Source of the DNA: Breviolum minutum Mf 1.05b.01
Lineage: Eukaryota > Sar > Dinophyceae > Suessiales > Symbiodiniaceae
Reading direction: 5' to 3'
Assembly: GCA_000507305.1 (NCBI GenBank)
Contig: DF239733.1
Location: forward strand, 62,001 to 126,000
DNA length: 64,000 nucleotides
Shown here: one piece after another, positions 10,778 to 21,237 of the stretch
Position numbering within the stretch: position 1 is the first letter of the stretch
Layout of the letters: each line of letters begins with the position of its first letter
Made by a program: the position numbers and the translations under genes
The notes under the pieces: generated by a model
The model's database searches: none
What the model was told of the DNA's origin: nothing
The model's input: only the letters and a program-made list of their open reading frames with translations

Positions 10778-11013
10778 GTTATCATCGTTGTTGTGGTCAT
10801 TGCGGGTGATACCGTGATACAATCTGACGTGTCACTTATTCCAATTCACTACCAATTGGGCACTTCAAAGTCTTCTCAACACTTTTTGAGACCCCCAGTA
10901 TTTGATAAATCTTCAAAATGACTGGTAATTGAACATCCAAGTTTTTTTGAACTTCGGCAACATGTTAACAAAGCAACTCTCAACCAAAACAAGTCTTAAA
11001 GCTGTCAAGCAAA

Positions 11014-11123
11014 TTTACCCTCCCTGAAAACTAACATGACAATGGAAAATCCCCATTTTCAATAGGAGATACATCCTCAAATGCTAGGTTTTCCATTGTC
11101 ATGTTAGTTTTGCGGGGTGTAAA
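11014..11123. repeat. Family A element (copy A7), near-perfect palindrome
   Basis: TTTACCCTCCCTGAAAACTA... is mirrored by ...TTAGTTTTGCGGGGTGTAAA. The inner arms ACATGACAATGGAAAA / TTTTCCATTGTCATGT are perfect. It ends 44 bp before the exon at 11168. Confidence 0.9.
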
Positions 11124-11167
11124 ATCCCAATTTTGACCCACATCACCTTGCCATGACCACCAACCAG

Positions 11168-11209
11168 GCGGCCTGTTCCACGCTGACGGCCTTGTTCGAG
11201 TCCACCAGT
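11168..11209 (+). CDS. Candidate 42-nt exon with GC donor
   Basis: Between ccaacCAG and a GC donor (AGT|GCAAGC) the frame reads AACSTLTALFESTS, phase 0 at both ends. The donor matches the GTAAGT consensus apart from its second base. No domain is recognised. Confidence 0.45.
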
Positions 11210-11607
11210 GCAAGCCTGAGACTGGCTACCCCCCCGAAGTCTGGAGGGGAACATAAAAAGTGGGGATAAAGTTGATCAAACTCAGGCAGGAAGAATTTGG
11301 AGCTTACATTTTGTAGACATTTTGGATTGAAGTTTTTAGTGTGAGTCAAAAGATTCATGAAAAGATGTGCAAACCTTTCAAACTGAAACATGATCTCAAC
11401 AAAAATTGAGCTTTTTAAGTGCCAAAAAAGAGGCGGAGTGATGCTTTTTGATGTGAGAAGTTCTCAAAGGAACATCGACCAAAGATGTTTGATGCCACCA
11501 GTGATGATGTTTATGCTAAGAGCACGAATAACTGTGTGCATCAAGATAAATATACAACAATCTCTTCTGCCTTTTTCATACGTTTCATACTAGGCAACAA
11601 GTACTAC

Positions 11608-11720
11608 TACTGTTGATGGCTGAAATCCTGCACCACCTGGGATGTATAAAACTCTGTAAATAATTTGGATATTTACTATATTAACTGGTGATCGCCGGAT
11701 TTCAGAACCATCAACAGTAG
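11608..11720. repeat. Family B element ending at a splice acceptor (copy B2)
   Basis: Left CTACTGTTGATGGCTGAAATC and right GATTTCAGAACCATCAACAGTAG. The last AG of the element is the likely acceptor for the exon starting at 11721. The left flank offers a GTACTAC donor at 11601. The element may therefore be the whole intron. Confidence 0.8.
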
Positions 11721-11882
11721 CACAGGGAAAAAATTGACAACGGAAAAATCAGACTCCTCCCGGGTGCTTCCCCAAGGTGGAAGTTTTCTTGAACTTGAAG
11801 ACTCCGTGGATGATGAGGCCGAGTTGGAAGACACCAGCGAGGCCGAGTGGATTGAGCTACCTGGAGGATCATCCCATGACTT
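11721..11882 (+). CDS. Acidic exon of an unidentified gene
   Basis: The frame reads EKSDSSRVLPQGGSFLELED then SVDDEAELEDTSEAEWIELP, a strongly acidic and probably disordered segment. It ends at a consensus GTAAGT donor in phase 2. Joining to the exon at 12080 restores Leu (TT + A). The 5' edge is taken as the end of the family B element; acceptors at 11725 or 11751 are alternatives. Function unknown. Confidence 0.7.
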
Positions 11883-12010
11883 GTAAGTGGTTGATGACCA
11901 TGGTGATCGTTTCCGTCCCCTAAGTAGAGCACTCGTTCCCCTTCCAAATGGCTATTCATGGTTTTGTAAAGGGGGGGTTACTAACTACTTACTAAGTGGG
12001 ATGATCCTCC
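11863..12010. repeat. Inverted repeat linking an exon end to its own intron
   Basis: The exon end plus donor (GGAGGATCATCCCA...GTAAGT, 11863-11888) is repeated inverted inside the intron (ACTTACTAAGTGGGATGATCCTCC, 11987-12010). The pre-mRNA could fold with the 5' splice site in the stem. Confidence 0.8.
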
Positions 12011-12079
12011 AAGTAAACAACACCAATTTCTATGATCGGAATCATTAGGCTCAGTACAGGCAGGCACTACGACTTGCAG

Positions 12080-12179
12080 AATTGCGGAATCTCCGGTTGT
12101 TTGGAAGGAAATTCCCCAAAAAAGTCCAACAAAAAGTTTGGAAGCCACTAAGTTACTGTACCATGATCTCACGACCAGG
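12080..12179 (+). CDS. Exon following the acidic exon, GC donor
   Basis: Acceptor gacttgcAG. The frame reads IAESPVVWKEIPQKSPTKSL then EATKLLYHDLTTR. It begins in phase with the exon ending at 11882 and ends at GCAAGA, a GC version of the consensus donor. Lys/Pro-rich and basic, in contrast to the preceding acidic exon. Other frames across 12082-12491 on both strands are also open; phase continuity favours this reading. Confidence 0.65.
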
Positions 12180-14440
12180 GCAAGAATCCCTTGAGGGGTT
12201 ACAACGCAGCTCCATCACCTGGTTGGTGTCAGGACAGACAGAAAAGGTGGGTGGGATGTTGCACGTGACATCAATCATTGTAGGGATGTCACCCCAACTA
12301 CAGAGGAACCTCCCCAAATTCGCAGGAGATATGGTGAAATGAATAATGGGAGTTGCTGGTACCAAACGGCCTTCAGTGAAGTTCAAAGAATGAAGCAGGG
12401 AGATCTTTCCGAAGAACTGATTCTCCTCAACTTTGCCAAACTGGTGTGTTTTTGAAGGGATAATCTCTTGGAGGGATAATCCCAACTTCAAAAACCTACT
12501 CTAAAAGTCCTCATCATTTATGAGACTGATGGGGTGGATTTATAGCCCGTTGGTTCATTCATTTCCCGCTTTGTTGGTATGTTTTTTTTGTTTTTACACT
12601 CCAAGCCCTGCAAGTCCAAGACTGTTAAACAAAACTGTCCCCTGGATTTGTTAATTGAACATCCTTAGTGAAACAATGGTCTATGGGAAAATTCCACTAA
12701 AAATATCTAAAAATCATGGTCAACTTGGCTTTGCACACCAAAGTGTGAAGGTTTGTGCCGAAAAATGGCAAAGTGACATGAGGGTACCCGGGGTAGCCTT
12801 TCAATGATGGCCTGGAAAAGATCCTTTGAAAAGGTAACTCATTTGAAATATGACAATGTATGAACCTGAATCTTCCATTCGGATGTGAAATTTGTGCCCC
12901 TTAATCACCAAAATCAGATATGAGGGCTGAAATTTGATATCTGGCTGGAGGGTCTAGGAACATATACCCGTGTGATTCAAATCAATTTCAATGAATTGGA
13001 CCGGGGTGTCGCTGGAAAATCGACCATGATTGGATCCATGGTATTGGATCATCATTGTTTGGGTGCCGCTTGATGCGGAGAAAGCGACAAAAAAACATGA
13101 CACACAATCGGATCGGCGGGCCATTAGGAAAAACGACAGTGTTTTGAAGAAAACTTGGTGAGGAGAATTTAACTTGTTGAAGCGCTTTTGCTTTGGCGAA
13201 ATCGTAGTTGGCGTTAGCTTCAGTTTATGTGTGAGCAATCGCATTTACAGAGATGAAATGAGATGAAAGTAGTCTTGGCTGGCAGGCAGGTTTGTAGGGA
13301 CATCGGGACATCTACTTTTACCTGCAACTGGAGATTAAACGAGCTGCACGAATGGTCCTAGGAGCCCTCTGAAGGCATTTTTCTCGAGAGTTGACCACGC
13401 AAGCATTGACTCAACAAACATTTAAAACCATTTCTTCCTTTTGGTCAAACATAATTCAAATTGCCTTATGCAAAATTTCAGAATGGAACCGTTCGACCCC
13501 TAAGTTGTTTGCTGTTCTAGGTCAAATGCGATGATAAGACACCAACTGCACAAGTTGTTCAGCTGAGATCCGAGAGGGCAAATGTTCATATGGACAGTAT
13601 ATTTGTGTACGAATTTCAAGTGCCTCTGTTTGTCTGAGGTAGATGCAACGACATCAAGCGCATCCAACTTTACCAAGTGACAAGTGAAATCATTTGATTT
13701 TGATTGGTCAATTGAGGTAATCATGAGTTATAGTTTTCCAATATAGACTGCAACTTTTTGATCATGAATTTCGCGACTCAAAAGACTTGTTTGCTTTTCT
13801 ATGCTTCTCAATTGGTGCATAGGACAGCCGTGGCAAGATGCATCCTGACTTTCAGAAGAGGCACTGGGAGCCCGGGAGGTCTCATCTAATCGGTGGAGGC
13901 GACAACTACTTGGCAGCTGCATGCTTGCGTAGGTTTCCCCCCGTTATAGTTTCTTTAATGTATATTATATTATAGCTACTCTTTGTTCTCCAGCCTTCTC
14001 GGCGGAACTGCTCATAAATCTCAGGGGTAACATTGAAAGAAACCATGGCGCCAAGCAGATTAAGGGATAGGAACAAGTTGCCGGGAGATATCGAGATCTT
14101 TGATCCAAAATAAACTGCAAATAAGTTTTGGTGTTATCAACTCACCACTGAAGTCACTTGACGTCAATGTCAAAAAGCTTCTGCTAAGCAAGGGGGGGTT
14201 GCACCTCAAAAGGAGCGCGGCAGCACAGGGAGGATGACATGTAAACAATCCTTTAATTGAGCCTTGTGGCCACAAAATCAGATTCTCGCCTGCAGGCAGA
14301 AATTCTGCCCGGCAACTGGAAAGTACACTTTTCTCATTCAGGCTTAAATTCCTGCCCGAAGGATCTCACACGTATATTAGTACAAATGATTGGGTATAGT
14401 TGGTCCAGATTTTGGTCATTTGTTGCATCTGATTTTGCAG
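12180..14440. other. Intron or intergenic DNA, no gene recognised
   Basis: Open frames on both strands (12153-12491 minus, 12954-13244 minus, 14257-14574 plus) have no consistent splice context. I see no repeat family copy here. Confidence 0.45.
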
Positions 14441-14523
14441 GATCCCCCTGGAAGACTGCGCGGAGCTCTGTGACAAGACTGCGCGCTGCACTGGCTTTGC
14501 GGCCCAAACTGGAGGCAACAGAA
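14441..14523 (+). CDS. PAN/Apple-like cysteine exon
   Basis: After a strong acceptor (gattttgCAG) the frame reads IPLEDCAELCDKTARCTGFA then AQTGGNR. The spacing C-x3-C-x6-C-x-GF is that of the first half of a PAN/Apple domain, which in extracellular or lectin-type proteins mediates protein or carbohydrate binding. The donor is GTGGGA in phase 1. Only this half of the domain is identified; a possible continuation is at about 17242. The parent protein is unknown. Confidence 0.6.
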
Positions 14524-14536
14524 GTGGGATGGAGGA

Positions 14537-14641
14537 TGGCAACCTCACACCACCTCACCTTAAAAGATGACTAAGGTTTCGGGAAATCTCCGAAAATTTC
14601 AGGGAAATCCAGGTTGGTGAAATATTATAATTTGGCCAGAT
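14537..14641. repeat. Family E element (copy E1)
   Basis: It starts 13 bp after the PAN exon donor. It shares CAGGGAAATC.AGGTTGGTGAA and the terminal TATAATTTGGCCAGAT with the copies at 17757 and 46724. Confidence 0.7.
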
Positions 14642-16495
14642 GGATGGAAATGGTGAAACAAACATTTTAATATGTAAAGATTTGGAATCATCCAAGTGAA
14701 ACAACCAATGGTTGTTTAGAGTACCAAGAAGATGTAAAGTTATGCCTTGCAACATTGATGTCTTGGAAACTGCTTCAGTTTGCTTCAGTGGTTCTGAAGA
14801 CAACTTCTGTGCTACAAATATTTGGCCTCCAAAGTTGATAACTGCAATGCTGCATAGAGTTCAGCCGTTTGCACGTGAAGCGGAGCATGTTTTGGTTGAA
14901 TTCCAGGCGGATCCAAGCGTCGCTATCCTAGATCAGTTTTTTTTAAATAATAATTTACATACAAATTCAAAGATGCAAAGGGAAGAGAAGCACTGCACAA
15001 TTGTAATTCAAAAAGAAGTGAATCTGTGATTTGGTCAATACCGTGACTTTGATTCTTAGGGTCTATATCAAATCTTTTGGAAGATGTGATACTGTTGATG
15101 GTTCAGAAATCCTGCTCACCAGTGGATATGTGGTTTATCCCATTATTTACAATATTTTATAGATTTGAGGTGGTGCAGGATTTCTTCCATCAACAGTAGG
15201 TATGCAAGCATCTTTAGATGTGGTGTCCAAGAGATTCTTGTTGACCTGCATGTTGGCAGATTGCTGCTAGTAGACACCGTGAGTAGATTGCGGCATGGGT
15301 ACTTGAAGGGTAATGTCCCATACCTTGCATGTTGATAGATTGCAGTCAGATGTATCTCCAAAGAACATAGGTGATCTGATGGATATGTAAGTATGCATAG
15401 TCTCAACCGAACAGACTTCTGGCCCTTAGTCTTTTCCATATTAGGTCCATTACAGGTGGTTTGGCTCATCCGGCTACGACCACCCCACCCCATCCCGCTG
15501 TCCAAACTGCCGGCCAGTTTGCAAAATCTACAAGGGTTCGGTGCCACGAACTTCCACAGGGTTCCTTGGAGAGAAAATATGGTTTCCAGAGCCGCGTTTA
15601 ATAGTTGCCTGGCACCCGAAGCAGCAACTACCGGCTATAAACGTTGCCCTCAGTTGTGGGTGAATCAACTGCTTCGCAACCGAGACCAATGTGAACCCCA
15701 AATCGAAACTGCGGAAACAAATGTGGAATTTTTCGAACAAGGACATGACTTCCTTTGTGGTTGCTGATTTGTTCCTACGTTTTGTGCAATTACTCATGCA
15801 TGATGACATTTTTTGAAGAGTACTAGTTGGCCAAAACTTTGGCATTTTGGCTGATTTGGACTTCCTCCCAATGGATCAAACATGATCAAGCTAAACATCA
15901 TGTATCACCCCGACAATTCCAAAGCAGCGCCAGAAAGTAGAAAAAATTATAATTCATACAGCAAGTTACTATTCTAGGCAGGTGTGCTAAGTACCTATAG
16001 AATCCTACAGATTCTAAATGGCGTAAGGTGTGGATACGCTCAACGTTGGGGGTTTGTTTGCTTGAATCTCTATATCACCTGAACATGTTGTGGGGAGGCA
16101 TGATTCCACCAAGGGACTAGTCTTTCCAATAGCGAGTTGAAGCAGAAAACAAATTTGCCTCTTCCCGATCAACATCTTTAGAATTTAAGCAAAGGGCCTA
16201 AAAATGCCATGAACATCCACCCTTCTCGTAAACTCAATGGCTACGCGTGTAGCTTTCAAAGGCTCCTTTGACATCATAGGATTGGTTTGTCCACCACGGG
16301 TCCATGGATTCGCCCCCCCCGCCCCCGTTTTACTGGTAAGCAACTAGCAGCTTCGAGGTCGCCACGACGTGTCACTTGCTACCAACGAACCTCTGCAACT
16401 TAGACAGCAGTTGTGGAGGTAAAGATTGCAGGGAAGGAGAGGGTATTTTGTTGACGTTGTGAGTAAATCATGGTTTTGTGTACATCTTCTTCAGT
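14642..16495. other. Intron or intergenic DNA, ambiguous open frames
   Basis: Contains family B copy B3. Around 15530-15770 three frames on two strands are open and GC-rich (one + frame has RDQCEPQIETAETNVEF). A real exon is likely there, but its frame cannot be chosen. Confidence 0.4.
15090..15198. repeat. Family B element (copy B3), inverted orientation
   Basis: TACTGTTGATGGTTCAGAAATC at the left and GATTTCTTCCATCAACAGTA at the right. The core (TTATCCCATTATTTAC) is the reverse complement of the GTAAATAATGGGATAA core of other copies. Confidence 0.85.
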
Positions 16496-16558
<63 letters not shown>

Positions 16559-16680
16559 GTCATCGTCATCGTCATCAACATCATCATCATCATCATCATC
16601 ATCATCGTCATCGTCATCGTCATCAACATCATCATCAGTATGATTATCATCATCATGATCAGTATAGTAATAATCATCAG
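16496..16680. repeat. CAT trinucleotide microsatellite
   Basis: (CAT)n is interrupted twice by an identical CGTCATCGTCATCGTCATCAA block, so part of the array was duplicated. It creates false poly-His, poly-Ile and poly-Asp frames. Confidence 0.95.
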
Positions 16681-16729
16681 ATATGATCAACATCAATGTC
16701 CTCCTCATCATCATCATGGTCGTCCCAAG

Positions 16730-16812
16730 GCTGCCACAGAGGCTGGGGTTCCACGCTTGGCTCCAAGTGTCAAGGTGGCTCTCGAAACTGCGCGGGGAAA
16801 AGGGGAGGATAG
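16730..16812 (+). CDS. Candidate exon directly after the CAT array
   Basis: The frame reads AATEAGVPRLAPSVKVALET then ARGKGED between cccAAG|G and a GTCTAC donor in phase 2. It is GC-rich against the AT-rich flank. An antisense frame is open, and no domain is recognised. Confidence 0.4.
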
Positions 16813-17241
16813 GTCTACCACATTGACTCGAACTTTCTAAGAAGTGATTTACTTTGGTCAGAAACAGGCTTTTTAGTGACATCATGACACCAGAGTCACA
16901 CCAAAAGAAATTGCACCATTATGCAGTATGGGAGGTGCTTTCAGACTCGTATCAAGTCTCTATCCCAAATGATGGGTGAATTTTTTGGATCCGTGGAATT
17001 ATCCAGGCTTCGAAAAGATCCCTCTTGGAGTTCAAGAAGGCTGCCTTCCAATCTAATCCCGATCTTATCAGTTTACTAAAATGCCTGCATCCTTGGTACG
17101 ACTAGCATACAATCTGATAATGATGATTGATGATCTCCTTTTTTTAAGGGTCCATTTTGAGGTCTACCATTGGTCCATCCGTTCTACTTGTCTTGTTTTC
17201 TCTTTGAGCCGGTCTCACAACTTTCAGCTTTTACACCAGGG

Positions 17242-17301
17242 CAGTGCTGCTACAATTCAGCCTACGGCCTCCCGTACGTCGCTTGGTGGAAGATTCAGTT
17301 G
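17242..17301 (+). CDS. Possible Cys/Trp-rich exon, maybe the rest of the PAN domain
   Basis: After acceptor ttacaccAG one frame reads QCCYNSAYGLPYVAWWKIQL and ends at GTAAAG. The cysteine pair and aromatic content would suit the second half of an Apple-type domain, but two other frames are open, so this is tentative. Confidence 0.25.
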
Positions 17302-17756
17302 TGTAAAGTGCTTGGAGTTCATTCCCTTTAAGGTCCAACTCTGGTCACACACACTTCCCCTTTGCAACTTACTGTACACTGTATTTGATACAGAACCTTT
17401 TTTGTTGTTTTGTTTGCAGAGGCTTCCTTCGTGCCAGGAAAGGGGACCTAGATTGCAGACATGTACTGTAGAAAGTGGTTTTTCTTCGGCAACACACAGT
17501 CTTTCTGGGTTAGCCTCAGTTTTTGGAGTTCAGATGGAGATGTTGGGTATCTGATCCTGATAGCCCTAAATTCTTGGCAATGAGTGGAGATTGAAACAGG
17601 CAGGCACTACCTGGGTGTTTGTTTATATTTATATAGGAGGCTATATTCACTCCCATGACTGATTCTGAAAGTCGTCCATGAGACGAGTTGGATCCGGTTA
17701 CCCATAGGTGCAGGTTTTGAACAAAAAATGCGAACAAAAGTAGGTTTTCTTTCATA

Positions 17757-17879
17757 TATCTGGTCAAATTATAGCGACCTCACACGACACCTCACCTCAA
17801 CAGGTAGCTGAGGAAGGCAAATCTCATCACTTCAGGGAATTTTAGGTTGGTGTATTTTTATGATAATTTGGCCAGATGT
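17757..17879. repeat. Family E element (copy E2)
   Basis: Left TATCTGGTCAAATTATAGCGACC pairs with right GATAATTTGGCCAGATG. The interior CACCTCACCT resembles copy E1. Confidence 0.75.
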
Positions 17880-18027
17880 ATAGCTTCTTGTTTTTTTGTC
17901 CCAAAAAAACCAAGAAGTTGGTAGTTGTTTAGTCAGTATTGTCCCCAGGAAAAAGTGCTACTACACATCAAAGGATTGAGGTAGCTTGGGTGAGTGCCCC
18001 ATTTGGAGGGCTATCAATAGGTTTTGT

Positions 18028-18143
18028 TGAATGGTGTCTGTCAGCCGAGGTCACCTTAAATTGTGGTGAAAGGTAAGGGAATCTTCCCAAAATCCCCTTA
18101 GTTGAGGAGTTGAGGTTTAGGAATTATACTAATTTGCCCAGAT
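18028..18143. repeat. Family E element (copy E4), diverged
   Basis: It shares GCCGAGGTCACC..AAA with the copy at 24548 and the terminal AATTTGCCCAGATGG with the family. It lies 150 bp from E2. Confidence 0.5.
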
Positions 18144-18598
18144 GGTTTTCACGCAAGGCAACTGGGATTCTCCCACCCTGGTAGAAAAACAACCAACCCT
18201 GGCTTCACGAAGATGATCAGATCACAAATCACCCCGAAAAGGAGGATTTGTGTGTAGTTGGGTGTAGACCATGGGATTCCACAAATTTTGGAATCGTTAT
18301 TCGCATTTATATAGGAGGACAAGATGTAGTAATAGACTGGGGTTGGGGCCACAGCATAAACTCACCCGGCCCAACATATCTCCATATCCCACCAACTGTG
18401 TGTCATACATTGTCATTCACAGTCAAAAATCACCTGAGCCACGAAAAAACATTCTTACTTTCCCGTTATACTGGTTGTGTAATAGGGATCCTTGTAACGG
18501 GTTTGTTGTAATCCCTAGATGACTGCATGGGTAGTATGTCAACAACCAGGGGCCCTTTTTTCGTCACTTCGAATCACCTCCTGTTTGACGAATTCCAG

Positions 18599-18751
18599 GT
18601 CCCATGGACGCAGCTCCAGACCGACGGTCTCCAGACCGACGGTCTCCCGCACTGGCTCCAGTGGTTATGGATCCAGTGGTTCGAGGTCTGGTTCACGGCC
18701 AAGCGCAACAAAGAGGCCAAGCAAGAAACCTTCCTGGTGCCATTGTCTGAA
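18599..18751 (+). CDS. Exon of an unidentified gene, 51 codons
   Basis: Acceptor aattcCAG and donor GTGGGT, phase 0 at both ends. The frame reads VPWTQLQTDGLQTDGLPHWL and continues through WLWIQWFEVWFTAKRNKE to PLSE: a Trp-rich amphipathic part followed by a charged helix. A 15-bp tandem duplication gives the repeated QTDGL. A Ser/Arg-rich second frame is also open. Confidence 0.5.
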
Positions 18752-20288
18752 GTGGGTCTGATGTGTTGGAGATGAGGTGGCTGGTTATATTTGAAGTAAC
18801 TTTTGTTGGTACTAGTAGGTGGTTTCCAATTTCACAAACATCAGGACATCTTTATCAAATGGCGTGTTGTTGACGGAGAGATGGCACCTTTTTCTGAGAT
18901 GAAACCAACGGCAGCTCCAGAAGTGGGTGAGCTGTTATGATTTCTGGGTCCCAGACAGAACTAGGGGGTTGTCATGAAAGACGGCTAACGGGGGCCTCTT
19001 TCTAGATTTTAAGGATGGGAAAATAAAACGGCACGTAGACAAGGTTCAGCTGCAGGAAATTCGCTTTCATACCAGCGCGAATGAGCTAAATTTCTAAATC
19101 CACTTGGGAGGCTTAAAAGGCTCCAATTTGATCCATTTTGTGGGGCGGGCATTTGGTTAGTATTTACACATAATAACGATTTTTGGGGAACAATTCTGGC
19201 TTCCAGCCCTTTGGTTGCTATAGAAAACACTGAGGCAAAGCAAGGCTGGTCGAGGCTATGGTCAAGGCTATGATACCAGGACTGCTGGTGCTGGTTGCCG
19301 CTCCGAATGGCTCAAAATGACCAGTTGCAAGCCTCAAAGACCAGCAGTTTTGTTGAAGGCGAACTGAAAAAAATAGATTGTCTTTGTTCAATAGGACATG
19401 ACATGCTCCTCGAAATCGAGACCTACAATGAAATCTTTGGAAAAAATAACTACCCTGTGATTGGGGGAGCTAAGGAGCCAGGTATGATGTATTTTCCTAC
19501 TAAATGAGGAGCTGTTCAGAACCCCGGAATCCTCAAAATGCCAGGGTAGACAAATCTAAATATCTTTAGATCTCTTTAGTCTTATTCACATGTTCTATAG
19601 TGAAGCAAGCTTTTCAGTCATTGTGCAAATGGAGGAGCTGCACTGGATTGTTGGAGGAAGGAAACAACAACCATGTATATATATATAATTATACAGATAT
19701 ATTTCAAAAGATAGATGATAGATTAGCATTTTATTAGAAGACCTAGAATCTACCACTTCCAAGGATGTATGAAACCCAGTAGGTTGCAAGGAATGTCATG
19801 GACCGGATATGAAACAGAGGGGTATGTGAAAATCTCTCCAGTGAAACTTCCTCAAGTATGACAACCTACTTAGCCCCTAAGCCAAAACCAAACAGTTTTT
19901 GGTGGAGACAAACCCCCAAAAAAGAAGATTGAGGAGAAGACACCCCAATGTCACATGGGAATCATATCCAACAGCATCCATTTCTACATGGCATAAGTTA
20001 GGAAGCATCCAAATTCCAGTCATTTAGTTTTTTTCTAACCAATCCTTGCCAAGACTCCCAGAATTCAATTCGATTAATTCAATCAGGAAAAGGTATGATG
20101 CAATGATTTACAATATTCAATATGTTCCGATATCGATGAAGATATATATATATATAGATACATATTTATGGAGATATACATGAATCTAAGAATTTGTATG
20201 CTGTATTCTGTGATTATCATTATCACCCTATCATATCCTTCCCTTCAAACACGTCTGTGTTCTTTTACTGTTGTCCATTTCCCTGCAG
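18752..20288. other. Intron or intergenic DNA
   Basis: No exon with a consistent frame is seen. A minus-strand frame (19009-19230) and a + frame (19295-19507) are open but without splice support. Short TA tracts lie near 19675 and 20140. Confidence 0.45.
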
Positions 20289-20346
20289 GAAACACGCCCA
20301 AGAAGTCATTGAGGAGAATGAGGTCCCAGGTGGTACCAATGAAAAG
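20289..20346 (+). CDS. Exon preceding AAA+ module 1
   Basis: After the strong acceptor tttccctgCAG the frame reads KHAQEVIEENEVPGGTNEK. A GC donor (AAG|GCGGGG) leaves phase 0, matching the module 1 exon at 20927. It is a charged helix leading into the AAA+ fold. An alternative GT donor at 20330 would break the phase. Confidence 0.6.
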
Positions 20347-20754
20347 GCGGGGTTGACCGGTTATATCATCATTTAGTTCAGGTTTGAAAAACAAACCAAG
20401 TTGTTAAGATAGTTAAGTACTGTATAAGAACTAGGATTTGCTATTATTTGTGGTGCAGCATCTGCAATGAGATATGATTATATATATATATTTTAGGTTT
20501 TATAAATGTGTTTGTTCATTTATTTACACTTGAAGACTATAATCTATTCCGATGCAGCCATATTTATTTTTGAAAATCTTCGATTATAACCTCCAATTCC
20601 GTCAAACATCCCAATCATAGACCTACTTCCAAACGCAGCCTCCAGATCCACAATTTTCCCCAAGGGTCCATCCCCCTTCAAAGGAGCTTGGATTTGTTTA
20701 AGGTGATTTTTTGCGGATTGCACCATCACAATGAATAACCATCATTTGGGAGAA

Positions 20755-20858
20755 TACCCTGAAATTTAACATGGAACCTGTAATAATTTTCCTGGAAAAG
20801 GAGATTCCCTTTGGAAGCCATCATTACTCTTGTGAACCATGTTATATTTCGGGGTGTA
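20755..20858. repeat. Family A element (copy A8)
   Basis: Left TACCCTGAAATTTAACATGG and right CCATGTTATATTTCGGGGTGTA. It ends 68 bp before the module 1 exon. Confidence 0.8.
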
Positions 20859-20926
20859 AATATTTGTTGATTGGACCTTTTTCCAAGATTTTTTTTTGTC
20901 AGCAAACCCAAAAGCGCTTCTGGCAG

Positions 20927-20988
20927 GTGGATAAGCTCATGGAAAAGCTGAATCGACTCGTTGGCCTTACCAAGGCAGTCGATCCTGA
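20927..20988 (+). CDS. Module 1 exon: N-terminal helix of AAA+ domain
   Basis: VDKLMEKLNRLVGLTKAVDP matches the L..L.GL..VK start of CbbX-type domains. The donor GTGGAT (phase 2) opens directly into a GGATG tandem repeat. Acceptor at 20926, or 20902 with seven or eight more residues in frame (QTQKRFWQ). Confidence 0.8.
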
Positions 20989-21184
20989 GTGGATGGATGG
21001 ATGGATGGATGGCTGGGATTTGTCAACGGTTTAAAAGTGTCCTGAGTTTTAGCGTGTTTTTTTTGGGATGAGGGTGTGTCACATGACTGTACTTCACCGA
21101 GATTTCATTCAGAATAGTAAAGGTGATATCTATTTCATTAATGTCCACTTCATGGAGTCTTGTCTCATCATCAGTATCATCATG

Positions 21185-21237
<53 letters not shown>

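Noticed and set aside
16400..16885. Poly-His, poly-Ile, poly-Met and Asp-rich frames up to 161 codons
   Set aside because: They are artefacts of the CAT trinucleotide array. The same applies to 21023-21373, 43052-43255, 61447-61773 and 63112-63493.
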